Origin: Sulfurimicrobium sp963741495
GTDB taxonomy: Bacteria; Pseudomonadota; Gammaproteobacteria; Burkholderiales; Sulfuricellaceae
DNA length: 64,000 bases
Assembly: GCA_963741495.1 (NCBI GenBank)
Contig: CAVUID010000012.1
Coordinates: 186,001-250,000 of the forward strand
Direction of reading: 5' to 3'
The translations under genes were made by a program, and so were the position numbers. A model generated the notes under the pieces. The model did no database searches, was not told where the DNA came from, and saw only the letters and a program-made list of their open reading frames with translations. Numbering within the stretch: position 1 is the stretch's first letter; each line of letters begins with the position of its first letter. Shown here piece by piece: positions 17,624-26,473 of this stretch.

Positions 17624-18820
17624 TCATGCACCCGCATCCTCGGGTAAAAATACTTGCAATAAATCATTGAGAAATCTTTGGCCCAGCAGGGTCGGCTTCA
17701 ACCACCCCCCATCCCTCACCAGCAAGCCGCGCCGCTCCGCCAGCTCCACTCGTGGCAGCACTTCGACCAGAGACAAGCCGGTACGCCGAGAAAACATTTC
17801 CAGCGCGAATCCACCAGTCAAGCGCAAGGCATTCATCATGAATTCGAAGCCCAGGTCTGCGGCACCAAGCGCATGCTCGCCATGGAGCGGCGCGCCTCGG
17901 CTGACCGCGTCCATATAAGCCTGCGGCTGGCGCTGTCGGGCCTGACGAAGGATACGGCCGGGCAAGGTCAGTTTACTGTGGGCGCCAGCGCCAATTCCAA
18001 GGTAATCGCCAAACAGCCAGTAATTGAGGTTGTGCCGGCAATTCTGATTTGCAAGAGAGAAGGCCGAGGTTTCATAGTGCTGATAACCGCTATCTGCCAG
18101 CAGGTTTTCAATCTCCTCCTGCATTCGTGCGCTGAGATCGTCGTCCGGCAGTTGCGGTGGATGGTGGTAAAACCAGGTGTTGGGTTCGATCGTAAGATGA
18201 TAGGCTGACAGATGCTGCGGACCGTAGCTCACTGCAGTGCGCAGATCGAGCAGCGCCTCATCCAAGGATTGGCCCGGCAAGGCATACATCAGGTCAAGAT
18301 TGATATTCTCGAAATATTCGCGTGCCAGCTCCACTGCGCGCCGAGCTTCATTCGCGTCATGAATCCGCCCCAGGGCCTGCAAATGCAGCGGATTGAAGCT
18401 CTGTATCCCGAGAGACAGGCGATTGATGCCCGCTTCACGAAACGATTTGAACCTGTCCACCTCCACCGTTCCCGGATTGGCTTCCAGCGTGATTTCGGCC
18501 CCCGCTTCCAGCGGCAGCAATGCCCGAACACCGCACAGAATGCGATCGAGCGCCTCCCCCGACAACAGGCTGGGCGTGCCGCCGCCAAAAAACACCGAGC
18601 TGACCTTGCGCCCCCACACCAGAGGCAGAGCCAGTTCCAGATCCTGTAACAGCGCAGCGACATAGGCCTGCTCAGGAATGCCGGCATCCGCCTGATGGGA
18701 ATTGAAATCGCAATAGGGGCATTTGCGAACGCACCAGGGGATGTGAACATACAGGCTGAGCGGAGGCGGCTCGGTGATGCTCTCCAGAGCAGGAATGAAA
18801 TGAAGAGGCGCGGTTTTCAC
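17624..18820 (-). CDS. hemW: radical SAM protein HemW (haem chaperone)
   Basis: A member of the coproporphyrinogen III oxidase-like family now regarded as a haem-insertion chaperone rather than an HemN enzyme. The radical-SAM motif CVRKCPYCDF (C-x3-C-x2-C) is near residue 35, followed by GGGTPSLL and the SLGIQSF and DLMYALPGQ segments typical of HemW. I choose the GTG at 18820 (398 residues), because the longer frame up to 19003 runs through the neighbouring gene and is not conserved. Part of a minus-strand housekeeping run. Confidence 0.92.
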   Translation of the reverse strand: MKTAPLHFIPALESITEPPPLSLYVHIPWCVRKCPYCDFNSHQADAGIPEQAYVAALLQDLELALPLVWGRKVSSVFFGGGTPSLLSGEALDRILCGVRALLPLEAGAEITLEANPGTVEVDRFKSFREAGINRLSLGIQSFNPLHLQALGRIHDANEARRAVELAREYFENINLDLMYALPGQSLDEALLDLRTAVSYGPQHLSAYHLTIEPNTWFYHHPPQLPDDDLSARMQEEIENLLADSGYQHYETSAFSLANQNCRHNLNYWLFGDYLGIGAGAHSKLTLPGRILRQARQRQPQAYMDAVSRGAPLHGEHALGAADLGFEFMMNALRLTGGFALEMFSRRTGLSLVEVLPRVELAERRGLLVRDGGWLKPTLLGQRFLNDLLQVFLPEDAGA

Positions 18821-18836
18821 AGGCCTCGAAACCGCC

Positions 18837-19325
18837 TCAGGCCACTTCAGCGGCAGAAACAGAAGCCGCACCCAGTGCCGCCAGGTCAGCAAGCGCCTGC
18901 TCATTGGCAGGGTGAACGCGTACGGCATCGCGCAACACAACCACCTGATGCCCCCGCTTGATTGCATCACCCGCCGTTGCGGCGACACCATCACCCAGAC
19001 CACCGATCAACAGGCGCTTCACGCCGTACATCATCAACTGGAATTCAAGTTTGGTGCCCGAAAAACCGGAAACATCAGCGGACGCAGGCGGCCTGGAAAT
19101 CATCATGGTGAAGGCTGGCAAACCCAGAGCAGAAGCACACTCGGCGCCCTCTGTTTCCGTAGCGTAGATGGGCAGACCACGATGATGAAACAGTTCAATA
19201 ATGCGGCGGAGAGGCGGAATCACCCCTTCGCCAGCCGGAATAGCGCCGTCGCCCGCAAGAAGATTGTTTAGCACATCGACAATAACCAGCGCATCGCCAT
19301 CTTGTATCGCCAGGCCCTCATTCAT
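18837..19325 (-). CDS. isochorismatase-fold protein, probably catalytically inactive
   Basis: A 162-residue cysteine-hydrolase (isochorismatase/nicotinamidase) fold protein. The first catalytic-position aspartate is present in LVIVDVLNNLL, and GFSGTKLEF resembles the family's AFxGT segment. The nucleophile region, normally ending D-x-C-V-x-x-T-A-x-D-A, reads GLGDGVAATAGDA, with glycine where the cysteine should be, and the usual lysine before AFxGT is also not evident. It overlaps rdgB by ATGA and precedes hemW. A binding or scaffolding role is possible. Confidence 0.8.
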   Translation of the reverse strand: MNEGLAIQDGDALVIVDVLNNLLAGDGAIPAGEGVIPPLRRIIELFHHRGLPIYATETEGAECASALGLPAFTMMISRPPASADVSGFSGTKLEFQLMMYGVKRLLIGGLGDGVAATAGDAIKRGHQVVVLRDAVRVHPANEQALADLAALGAASVSAAEVA

Positions 19326-19912
19326 GAATTACCCCTCAATTTTTCCACCAGCGAGGCCAGTGCCTTGCCACGGTGGCTGATGCGGTTTTTTACATCCATG
19401 GGAATTTCGGCGCCGGTCTGGCCGAATTCCGGGATCAGGAAATAGGGGTCGTAACCGAAGCCCCCATCGCCGCGTGGCGTATCGATGATCTCGCCATACA
19501 TCGCCCCTTCGGCGATGATCGGCTGCGGATCTTCCGGCCAGCGCACCAGCACCATCACGCAATAGTAATGCGCCTTGCGGTTGGTGTGTCCTTGCAGCAA
19601 TTCGATCAGCTTTTCGTTGTTGCGCTGATCCGACTTCGGCTCGCCGGCAAATCGCGCAGAATACACGCCTGGCGCGCCGTTCAGCGCATCGACGCAAATT
19701 CCGGAATCGTCAGCCAAGGCAGGGAGACCGGAATGCGCAGAAGCATGGCGGGCCTTGGTAAGGCAATTCTCGATAAAGGTGCAATAAGGCTCATCGGCCT
19801 CGGGGATATTGAACGCAGACTGCGGCAACACCTCGAATTCCATCGGTGCGAGGATGGCGCTGATTTCACGCAGCTTGCCGGCGTTGTTGGATGCGATGAC
19901 AATTTTTTTCAT
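19322..19912 (-). CDS. rdgB: XTP/dITP pyrophosphatase (RdgB/HAM1)
   Basis: A 196-residue house-cleaning nucleotidase that removes non-canonical purine triphosphates (ITP, XTP, dITP) before they are incorporated. Family signatures are SNNAGKLREI at the N-terminus, LADDSGICVDALNGAPGVYS in the middle and SHRGKALASL at the C-terminus. It overlaps the downstream isochorismatase-like gene by ATGA and starts 2 bases after rph ends. The rph-rdgB-hemW order is common in proteobacteria. Confidence 0.96.
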   Translation of the reverse strand: MKKIVIASNNAGKLREISAILAPMEFEVLPQSAFNIPEADEPYCTFIENCLTKARHASAHSGLPALADDSGICVDALNGAPGVYSARFAGEPKSDQRNNEKLIELLQGHTNRKAHYYCVMVLVRWPEDPQPIIAEGAMYGEIIDTPRGDGGFGYDPYFLIPEFGQTGAEIPMDVKNRISHRGKALASLVEKLRGNS

Positions 19913-19914
19913 GC

Positions 19915-20631
19915 TTATTCTCCCAGCGCCGCTTTCTGCTTCGCCACCAGCTGTCCGATGCCGCTTTGTGCCAGATCGAGCAGCGCTTCCATTTCACCAC
20001 GACTGAACGGTGCGCCTTCCGCCGTGCCCTGTACTTCGACAAAACCGCCGCTGCCGGTCATCACCACGTTCATGTCGGTATCGCAATCGGAGTCCTCGGC
20101 ATAATCGAGGTCAAGCACCGGAACGCCCTGATAAACCCCGACCGAGATCGCAGCCACAAAATCAATCAGGGGCGAGACGGCAAGCAGCTGTTTTTTTTGC
20201 AGGAAGGAAATGGCATCGTGCAATGCGACAAAAGCACCGGTGATGCTCGCCGTGCGCGTACCACCATCGGCCTGAATCACGTCGCAATCGACCTGGATGG
20301 TGCGTTCGCCCAGTGCCTTCAGATCCACCACCGAGCGCAGGGAGCGCCCGATCAGGCGCTGAATTTCCTGCGTGCGCCCGGACTGCTTGCCGCGGGCGGC
20401 TTCGCGATCCATGCGGCTGCCGGTGGAGCGCGGCAACATGCCATATTCCGCCGTCACCCAGCCCTGCCCCTTGCCGCGCAGAAAAGGCGGTACTTTTTCG
20501 TCGATGCTGGCGGTACAGATGACCTTGGTATCGCCGCACTCGATCAGTACCGAACCCTCGGCATGTTTGGTGTAATTACGGGTAATGGCTATGGCGCGCA
20601 GCTGATTCGCGCTTCTCTGGCTGGGTCGCAT
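19915..20631 (-). CDS. rph: ribonuclease PH
   Basis: A phosphorolytic 3'-5' exoribonuclease that trims tRNA 3' ends. The ATG at 20631 (MRPSQRSANQLRAI) follows AGGATGT and gives 238 residues, the family's standard length; the frame is open 18 codons further up but that part is not conserved. GWVTAEYGMLPRSTGSR and the phosphate-site region RTASITGAFVAL are visible. It starts 13 bases after the PP2C phosphatase stop, so it probably shares its transcript. Confidence 0.96.
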   Translation of the reverse strand: MRPSQRSANQLRAIAITRNYTKHAEGSVLIECGDTKVICTASIDEKVPPFLRGKGQGWVTAEYGMLPRSTGSRMDREAARGKQSGRTQEIQRLIGRSLRSVVDLKALGERTIQVDCDVIQADGGTRTASITGAFVALHDAISFLQKKQLLAVSPLIDFVAAISVGVYQGVPVLDLDYAEDSDCDTDMNVVMTGSGGFVEVQGTAEGAPFSRGEMEALLDLAQSGIGQLVAKQKAALGE

Positions 20632-20644
20632 GTTTACATCCTGT

Positions 20645-21562
20645 TTATTTTGAGTATTTCTGAATGGCGAGCTGAATTTCGGCAATCGCCTTTTCGATAT
20701 CGTCGTCAGTCACGAGGGTTTCGCCAGGCATCGGGCGGGGCGCATGCAGGGCATCGAGCTGGGTGGTAAAGCTGTCCAGCGGCATCATTTCGGTGGACAC
20801 GCCACCCGCCGGCTGGGCACTACCCTTCCCACCCCAGCTCATGGCAATGGCGGACAGGTTGTCGCCGTCCTGCCCACCACGGAATTCGGCATGATCCATC
20901 AACTCCGGAATCGCCTGATCCAGCGGATAGGAATTCAGGATAGCGCCAATTTCGTTGACGCTGAGCGACCCCCACAGGCCATCCGAGCACAGCAGCAGAA
21001 CATCACCCGGCTCAACCGGTGTGCGCCGGGAAAGCTCCACCTCTGGCGGAATCATGCCGCCAAGGCAGTTGTAAATTTTGTTGCGCTCCGGGTGCGTGGC
21101 CATCTGAGCCTCGTTGATGAGGCCCTGTTCATACATCTGCTGCACCCGGGAATGATCCTGGGTGCGCGATACCAGCCTCCCCTGGCGGAAAAAATACAGG
21201 CGAGAATCGCCGACATGGGCCCAGTAAGCCATATCGCGCTGAATCACTACCGCCACGCAGGTGGTGCGGGGGCTTTCCAGCAGTTCATTCTCGGCGGAAT
21301 AATCACTGATCGCCTCGTGCACGGCATGGATCGCCTGGTCGAGGAAAAAAAGCGGATCCCTGAGCGTTGGGTGGGCCTGTTTCTGGAACATTTCAGCGAC
21401 CAGCTGCACCGTTATCTGCGCCGCGATCTCCCCATGAAAATGTCCGCCCATGCCATCCGCCACCACCATCAACAGGGATTCCTTGCTATAGGAATAGGCC
21501 ACCCGGTCCTGATTGTATTTGCGTCCGCCCTGGCGACTGGACTGGTAGATGGAAAACTTCAT
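20645..21562 (-). CDS. PP2C-type serine/threonine phosphatase
   Basis: A 305-residue PPM-family phosphatase that needs Mn or Mg. The metal-binding aspartates are visible in NQDRVAY, VVADGMGGH, LLCSDGLWG and DGDNLSAIA. No transmembrane segment is evident, so it should act in the cytoplasm. It lies 7 bases after the Ser/Thr kinase gene and should reverse phosphorylation by that kinase. The C-terminal 60 residues beyond the catalytic core are low in conservation and may be regulatory. Confidence 0.93.
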   Translation of the reverse strand: MKFSIYQSSRQGGRKYNQDRVAYSYSKESLLMVVADGMGGHFHGEIAAQITVQLVAEMFQKQAHPTLRDPLFFLDQAIHAVHEAISDYSAENELLESPRTTCVAVVIQRDMAYWAHVGDSRLYFFRQGRLVSRTQDHSRVQQMYEQGLINEAQMATHPERNKIYNCLGGMIPPEVELSRRTPVEPGDVLLLCSDGLWGSLSVNEIGAILNSYPLDQAIPELMDHAEFRGGQDGDNLSAIAMSWGGKGSAQPAGGVSTEMMPLDSFTTQLDALHAPRPMPGETLVTDDDIEKAIAEIQLAIQKYSK

Positions 21563-21569
21563 GTCCGGC

Positions 21570-22520
21570 TCAGAAAAGATCCTTGTTCAGGGTGGCGCGA
21601 ATGCTGCCCATCAGCGTTTTCTTGCGCGGCAGCTCCTCCAGCGGAACATCCCTGACCAATTCCCGCTGCAAGGCAAACACGCTCTGCGGTCGCTGCATGT
21701 AATCCAGTTGTAGGCACTGATCGATCAATTGCAACAAAGCTTCCGAATACTCTCCCGGCCACAGCTTGACGGCGGATGTCATCTTGTCATCCTCCATGCG
21801 CGCATCGGCCGCCTGCGGCGCGAAACCGGCCATGCAGGCGAACATGCTGGCGCCGACACTGTAAATATCCGACCACGGACCCAGACGCTCACGGTTCTTG
21901 TACTGCTCCGGCGCGGCGAAACCCGGCGTGTACATGGGTGAAAGTTTATTTTTTTCACTCGACAGCGTCTGCCGCGCGGCGCCGAAATCGAGCAACACCG
22001 GCGAGCCGTCGAGGCGCAGGTAAATATTGGCCGGCTTGATATCGAGATGCAGAATCTTGTGGGTATGGACTTCGCGCAAGCCATTGAGCAGCTGCGCAAA
22101 AACGCGACGGATAAAGCTCTCCCGGATGGTGCCCTTGTGCTGCTGGATATGCTCCTGCATGGTCCTGCCGCGCTCGTACTGCATCACCATGTACACGGTT
22201 TCGTTGGCACGGAAAAAATTGGTCACGCGCACCACGTTGGGATGAGCGATCTTGGCCAGCGCGCGGCCTTCCTCGAAAAAACACTTCATCCCATAGCGGA
22301 AGGTATTGAGATTATCCACCGACGTGGCCTGCACGATCTCACCCCCATCACGCAGGGCCAGTCCGCTGGGCAGGTATTCCTTGATCGCCACCGGCGTGCC
22401 GGTTTCGTCATAGGCCAGGTAAACAATACTGAAGCCGCCACCCGAAAGTTGCTTGGCGATGCGGTAATTGAGTAGCTGCGTGCCCTCGGAGAGCGCTTGG
22501 TTGATTTGTTGGGAGCTCAT
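21570..22520 (-). CDS. serine/threonine protein kinase (Hanks type)
   Basis: A 316-residue soluble eukaryotic-like kinase. The glycine-rich loop SGGGFSIVY, the ATP lysine in PVAIKEYLP, the catalytic loop HLDIKPANIY and the DFG segment LLDFGAARQ are all intact, so it should be active. No transmembrane sensor domain follows the kinase; the last 40 residues are basic and polar. It is first in the unit kinase-phosphatase-rph-rdgB and divergent from yicC across 72 bases. The substrates are not apparent from the context. Confidence 0.93.
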   Translation of the reverse strand: MSSQQINQALSEGTQLLNYRIAKQLSGGGFSIVYLAYDETGTPVAIKEYLPSGLALRDGGEIVQATSVDNLNTFRYGMKCFFEEGRALAKIAHPNVVRVTNFFRANETVYMVMQYERGRTMQEHIQQHKGTIRESFIRRVFAQLLNGLREVHTHKILHLDIKPANIYLRLDGSPVLLDFGAARQTLSSEKNKLSPMYTPGFAAPEQYKNRERLGPWSDIYSVGASMFACMAGFAPQAADARMEDDKMTSAVKLWPGEYSEALLQLIDQCLQLDYMQRPQSVFALQRELVRDVPLEELPRKKTLMGSIRATLNKDLF

Positions 22521-22592
22521 TACGCTTACTATGATAATCTTTGCGCCATTTTACAATTGTTTAAACAAAGTAATGTATTTTTTGGAGCGCCC

Positions 22593-23459
22593 ATGATTTA
22601 CAGCATGACCGGTTTCGCCGCAGTGAACCTTGAGCTACCCCAGGGCGCGCTGCACCTCGAACTGCGTGCAGTCAACCATCGCTACCTTGAAGTAGCGTTC
22701 CGCATGGACGAAGTATTCCGCCCGGCAGAGCCCGCCATGCGCGAGGTCATCGCCAATCAGCTCAAGCGCGGCAAAGCGGAATGCCGGCTCAATTTCACGC
22801 CCAGCACGAGCAGCCATAAACCGCTGGCGATCAATGAGTCACTGGCACAACAACTGGTCCAGCTCGGTGAAACAGTGCAGGTGCTTTCACCGCATAGTGC
22901 GCCGCTCAGCGTGGCTGACATTTTGCGCTGGCCCGGCATCATGGAAGTGGAAGGCGTGCCCGCCGACACACTTCAGCAAGCTGCAGTTTCTCTGCTGCAC
23001 CAGGCGCTGGGCGAATTCACCGCCACCCGTGGGCGCGAAGGCGAAAAACTCAAAGCCATGATCCTCGAACGCGCCGAACAAATGGAAACGCTGGTGGCCG
23101 AAGCCCTCCCCCTCCTGCCCCGCCTGCGCGCTGCTTATCAGGAGAAACTGACGACACGCTTCAGGGAAGCAGCCGCCAGCCTGGACGAAGATCGCATCCG
23201 GCAGGAAATGGCGCTGTTCGCTCAGAAAATCGATGTGGACGAGGAAGTCTCCCGCCTCCAGGCCCACTTGCAGGAAGTAAAGCGCATTCTCAATCAGAGC
23301 GGGGCAGCAGGCAAGCGCCTGGATTTCATGATGCAGGAACTCAACCGCGAGGCCAACACCCTGGGCTCAAAATCCGTGGCTACGGAAACCTCAAAGCTGT
23401 CGATGGAACTGAAAGTGCTGATCGAGCAAATGCGGGAGCAGATACAAAACATTGAATGA
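22593..23459 (+). CDS. yicC: YicC-family endoribonuclease
   Basis: A 288-residue protein with the YicC N-terminal domain (MIYSMTGFA, RAVNHRYLEV) and the DUF1732 C-terminal domain (GKRLDFMMQELNREANTLGS). The family has been shown to include an RNA endonuclease. I choose the ATG at 22593 with TTGGAG upstream; the frame is open 32 codons further up, but the family always begins M-I-x-S-M-T-G-F/Y. It is divergent from the kinase gene. Confidence 0.95.
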   Translation: MIYSMTGFAAVNLELPQGALHLELRAVNHRYLEVAFRMDEVFRPAEPAMREVIANQLKRGKAECRLNFTPSTSSHKPLAINESLAQQLVQLGETVQVLSPHSAPLSVADILRWPGIMEVEGVPADTLQQAAVSLLHQALGEFTATRGREGEKLKAMILERAEQMETLVAEALPLLPRLRAAYQEKLTTRFREAAASLDEDRIRQEMALFAQKIDVDEEVSRLQAHLQEVKRILNQSGAAGKRLDFMMQELNREANTLGSKSVATETSKLSMELKVLIEQMREQIQNIE

Positions 23460-23590
23460 TATTTTCAAGTCGGCTTGCGATAACCGATACCTCCACCTCC
23501 AAAAGCTGACAATTGTCACCATCATTAGATTTCTGTAATATCCCTCACTATCAAAATAATGGTTTCCCCTATACGACGCTAGGGAGATGT

Positions 23591-23640
23591 CCTCGTCTTG
23601 AAGGCCTGACGATGGCAACTCCACTCGAAAAGACGGGGAG
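23591..23640 (+). promoter_or_regulatory. possible structured RNA in the long leader of the chemoreceptor gene
   Basis: The 423-base gap between yicC and the chemoreceptor has no convincing ORF. Within it CCTCGTCTT (23591-23599) can pair with AAGACGGGG (23630-23638) as a 9-bp stem with one G-T pair, enclosing a 30-base loop that holds GGCAACTCC and CTCGAAAAG. The size and position upstream of a chemotaxis gene would suit a leader RNA, but no known riboswitch consensus is met. Low confidence. Confidence 0.25.
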
Positions 23641-23882
23641 CAAAATTTTAATCTGAACGCACGTTATTCATGACTTAAAAGGGTGGTGTCGTTGTGCGAG
23701 GCCACATCTTCGCTCCAGCGCACATCACGGCAAATATGACGTATTCCTTGTTTCCTGATGCCTGCTGTGTGGCCGCTTCTGGCCAAAATTCACTCCATTC
23801 CATTATTTCTTCAACCCACAACGCTCTTTAACTGAAACGTGGCACTGCCCTCGTTATACAAACTTTGATATAGGCCCGAGCC

Positions 23883-25508
23883 ATGAAAATCAATCTGCCT
23901 GTCACGCAAACCGAAAAGTCTTACCCAAAAGGCAAGTATCTGGTTTCAAAAACCGACCTGAAAGGCGTCATCACTTACGCCAACGAAGATTTCATTGAAC
24001 TTTCCGGTTTTAGCGGTGAAGAACTTATCGGCAAGAGTCACAATCTTGTTCGCCACCCTGACATGCCGCCTCAAGCTTTTGAAGATTTGTGGAAAACAGT
24101 AAAAGAGGGCCGTCCGTGGCGCGGCATCGTCAAAAACAGAACCAAGAGCGGAGACTTTTACTGGGTTGACGCCTTTGTGGTCCCCGTGCGCAAAAACGAT
24201 CAGACACTTGGCTACATGTCGGTGCGCTCCGAGCCCAGCCGGCAGCAGATTCAGGATGCAACGCAGTTGTACCAGCAACTCAACGCCACCAAGGCCAAGC
24301 TGGATACCAGTGGAAACTGGTGGCAGCGACTTTCCATCCAGGCACGCATGACCCGCTTTCTGGGAGTGCTCCTTGTTCTGATGGGAATGGCTCTGGTGGC
24401 CAGCCAGACCATATTGGGATTGACCTGGACGGCGATTGCAGAGATCGGCGCCTTTGCTTCGGTTTGGATCGTGCTGGCATTCGGCGCATTTTCCCTGCTG
24501 GTTCGTTCCGCGATGAAACCGGTACATGATGCCATCCACCATTTCGATCATATCGCCCAAGGTAACCTGACCGATGATATCGATATTTCCGGCCGCAACG
24601 AAACCGGGCAGCTTCTCAGCGGCCTGGCTACCATGCAAGTGCACGTCAAGGTGATGCTGGATGAAATTTCCGTGGCTTCCCGTGTCATCGAGGCCAAGTG
24701 CAGCAGCCTCAATGCCGAGATGACACAGGTTGCAAACAAGTCCGAGGAACAACATAGCCGGGTGCTGGCGGTGGCTGCAGCTACAGAAGAATTCAGCCAG
24801 TCCGTGGTCGAAGTGGCGGAAAGCGCTGAAGGGGCTGCACGCTCAGCCACCGAATCGCAAAACCTGGTGGAAGAAAGCAACACCAGCATGACCAGCAGCA
24901 TGGAAGCCACAGGGCGCGTGGTGGAAGCGGTACAGGCCTCCAGCGCCACCATTGTCGAACTCAATCAGTCAATCGAGAAAATCGGCGATATCACCCAGTC
25001 CATCAAGGAAATTGCCGACCAGACCAACCTTCTGGCCCTGAATGCCGCCATCGAAGCAGCACGTGCCGGCGAACAGGGGCGCGGCTTTGCCGTGGTGGCG
25101 GACGAGGTAAGAAAACTGGCCGAACGCACGACCAACAGCACGACCGATATTACCGCCATGGTAAATGAGATACAGAAGGCTACGCGTCAGGCCGTTGGGT
25201 CCATGGAACAGGCTGTCCATAAAGTGGATGAAGGCACCGGCATGATGCGGGAATCGCTGTCCTCTCTAGGTCGCATCAGCGCTTCCAGCGTCGAAGTGAC
25301 AAGCATGGCCCGGCACATTGCCGATGCGGCCAGGGAACAGGCCATCGCCAGCGAACAAGTGACCAGCAACATGGCGCAGGTTTCATCTCTCATCGAGCAA
25401 AACACCAGCTCCGCCAGACATGCCTGGAAAGCCACCGGGGAACTGGCTCAAACAGCGGTAAGCCTGAAAGAACTGGTCGGCCATTTCGAATTGATCAAAA
25501 ACAAGTAA
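23883..25508 (+). CDS. PAS-domain methyl-accepting chemotaxis protein (Aer-like)
   Basis: A 541-residue chemoreceptor. The N-terminus (about residues 15-125) is a PAS domain with GVITYANEDFIELSGFS and the Aer-type stretch HNLVRHPDMPP, which suggests energy or redox sensing through a bound cofactor. A hydrophobic stretch (about 160-205, two helices) anchors it. A HAMP-like segment then leads to a signalling domain (about 290-541) with the hairpin tip IADQTNLLALNAAIEAARAG. There is no periplasmic sensor domain. It is a single gene, and no che genes are nearby. Confidence 0.94.
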   Translation: MKINLPVTQTEKSYPKGKYLVSKTDLKGVITYANEDFIELSGFSGEELIGKSHNLVRHPDMPPQAFEDLWKTVKEGRPWRGIVKNRTKSGDFYWVDAFVVPVRKNDQTLGYMSVRSEPSRQQIQDATQLYQQLNATKAKLDTSGNWWQRLSIQARMTRFLGVLLVLMGMALVASQTILGLTWTAIAEIGAFASVWIVLAFGAFSLLVRSAMKPVHDAIHHFDHIAQGNLTDDIDISGRNETGQLLSGLATMQVHVKVMLDEISVASRVIEAKCSSLNAEMTQVANKSEEQHSRVLAVAAATEEFSQSVVEVAESAEGAARSATESQNLVEESNTSMTSSMEATGRVVEAVQASSATIVELNQSIEKIGDITQSIKEIADQTNLLALNAAIEAARAGEQGRGFAVVADEVRKLAERTTNSTTDITAMVNEIQKATRQAVGSMEQAVHKVDEGTGMMRESLSSLGRISASSVEVTSMARHIADAAREQAIASEQVTSNMAQVSSLIEQNTSSARHAWKATGELAQTAVSLKELVGHFELIKNK

Positions 25509-25534
25509 ATTTCCCTGGCCAGGTCCGGATCTGA

Positions 25535-26386
25535 CTACCTGTTCTCGCCTTCGCCCACTCCGCCCAGCACGCGATCCAGCGCACTGCCCGGCAGCAGGCG
25601 TTTGAGAATAGCAAACAGGTAAGCAGGGAAAGTCACCGGGTAGCGGATGCGGGGGCTGCCGCTTTCCAGGGCATGAATCACTTTCTTCAGCACCGCTTCC
25701 GGCGGCAGGGTGAACGGCGCGGCAGGGCCGGGCTTGGTCAGGCGTTTCTCCATAGCGCGGTAAGTATTGCGGAAGTGGCTTGCCTCTGCATCCACGTGAC
25801 GGTGGAACATTTCATATGCATTCGCCCGGAAGCGACTGGTGATCGGCCCGGGCTCGATCAGGGCAACATGAATCCCGCTGCCGCGCAACTCCAGGCGCAG
25901 CGTGTCCGCAATCCCCTCCAGCGCATATTTGCTGGCGTTATAAGCGCCGCGAAACGGCAGCGAAACATAGCCGAGCAGGGAACTGTTGATGATGATGCGG
26001 CCGCCGCCCTGGGCGCGCATCACCGGAATCAGCCGGTTGGTCAGATCCACCGTGCCGAAGACGTTGGTCTCGAACTGCTCGCGCAACACCTCGCGACGCA
26101 AATCTTCCACTGCCCCCGGCTGGCCATAGCCGGCGTTGTTGAACAATGCATAGAGCGTGCCGCCCGTGCGCTGCAGTATTTCATCCACCGCGCACCGGAT
26201 CGATTCCGGGTCGGCGATATTCAGCTGCAAGCTTTCCAGCCCGCGCGTAGCGAGCATCTCCACATCCGCCGCCTTGCGCGCCGTGGCGAACACCCTGTAG
26301 CCGCGCTGCTGCAGTCCTTCCGCCACGCACAGGCCGATGCCGCTGGAGCAGCCGGTGATCAGTATGCTTTTTTTATCCATCGCCAT
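25535..26386 (-). CDS. short-chain dehydrogenase/reductase
   Basis: A 283-residue classical SDR. The Rossmann motif TGCSSGIG is at about residues 11-18, NNAG at about residue 88, and the catalytic serine is in INSSLLGY with YNASK about 13 residues later. The C-terminal extension beyond 250 residues resembles the 'retinol dehydrogenase-like' SDR group. The substrate cannot be told from the sequence. It stands alone, convergent with the chemoreceptor gene and divergent from the methyltransferase gene. MAMDKK and MDKK starts are both possible. Confidence 0.9.
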   Translation of the reverse strand: MAMDKKSILITGCSSGIGLCVAEGLQQRGYRVFATARKAADVEMLATRGLESLQLNIADPESIRCAVDEILQRTGGTLYALFNNAGYGQPGAVEDLRREVLREQFETNVFGTVDLTNRLIPVMRAQGGGRIIINSSLLGYVSLPFRGAYNASKYALEGIADTLRLELRGSGIHVALIEPGPITSRFRANAYEMFHRHVDAEASHFRNTYRAMEKRLTKPGPAAPFTLPPEAVLKKVIHALESGSPRIRYPVTFPAYLFAILKRLLPGSALDRVLGGVGEGENR

Positions 26387-26473
26387 CTCTCGCCAAAATC
26401 AGCGTCCTACTGTAGCGAAAAAGCGCGGCAAGGTCGAATACGTGCGAACACCGACTTATGACATAATCCTGAA

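Noticed and set aside
18821..19003. N-terminal extension of HemW to an ATG at 19003
   Set aside because: It would overlap the neighbouring gene by 167 bases, and the extra residues do not resemble HemW. The GTG at 18820 gives normal length.
23600..23640. c-di-GMP-I (GEMM) riboswitch before the chemoreceptor
   Set aside because: GGCAAC and GGGGAGCAAAA recall the GEMM core, but the second helix (GGTAGC, GGGTTACC type) and the GCC/GGC pairing are not found downstream. Only the hairpin is reported.
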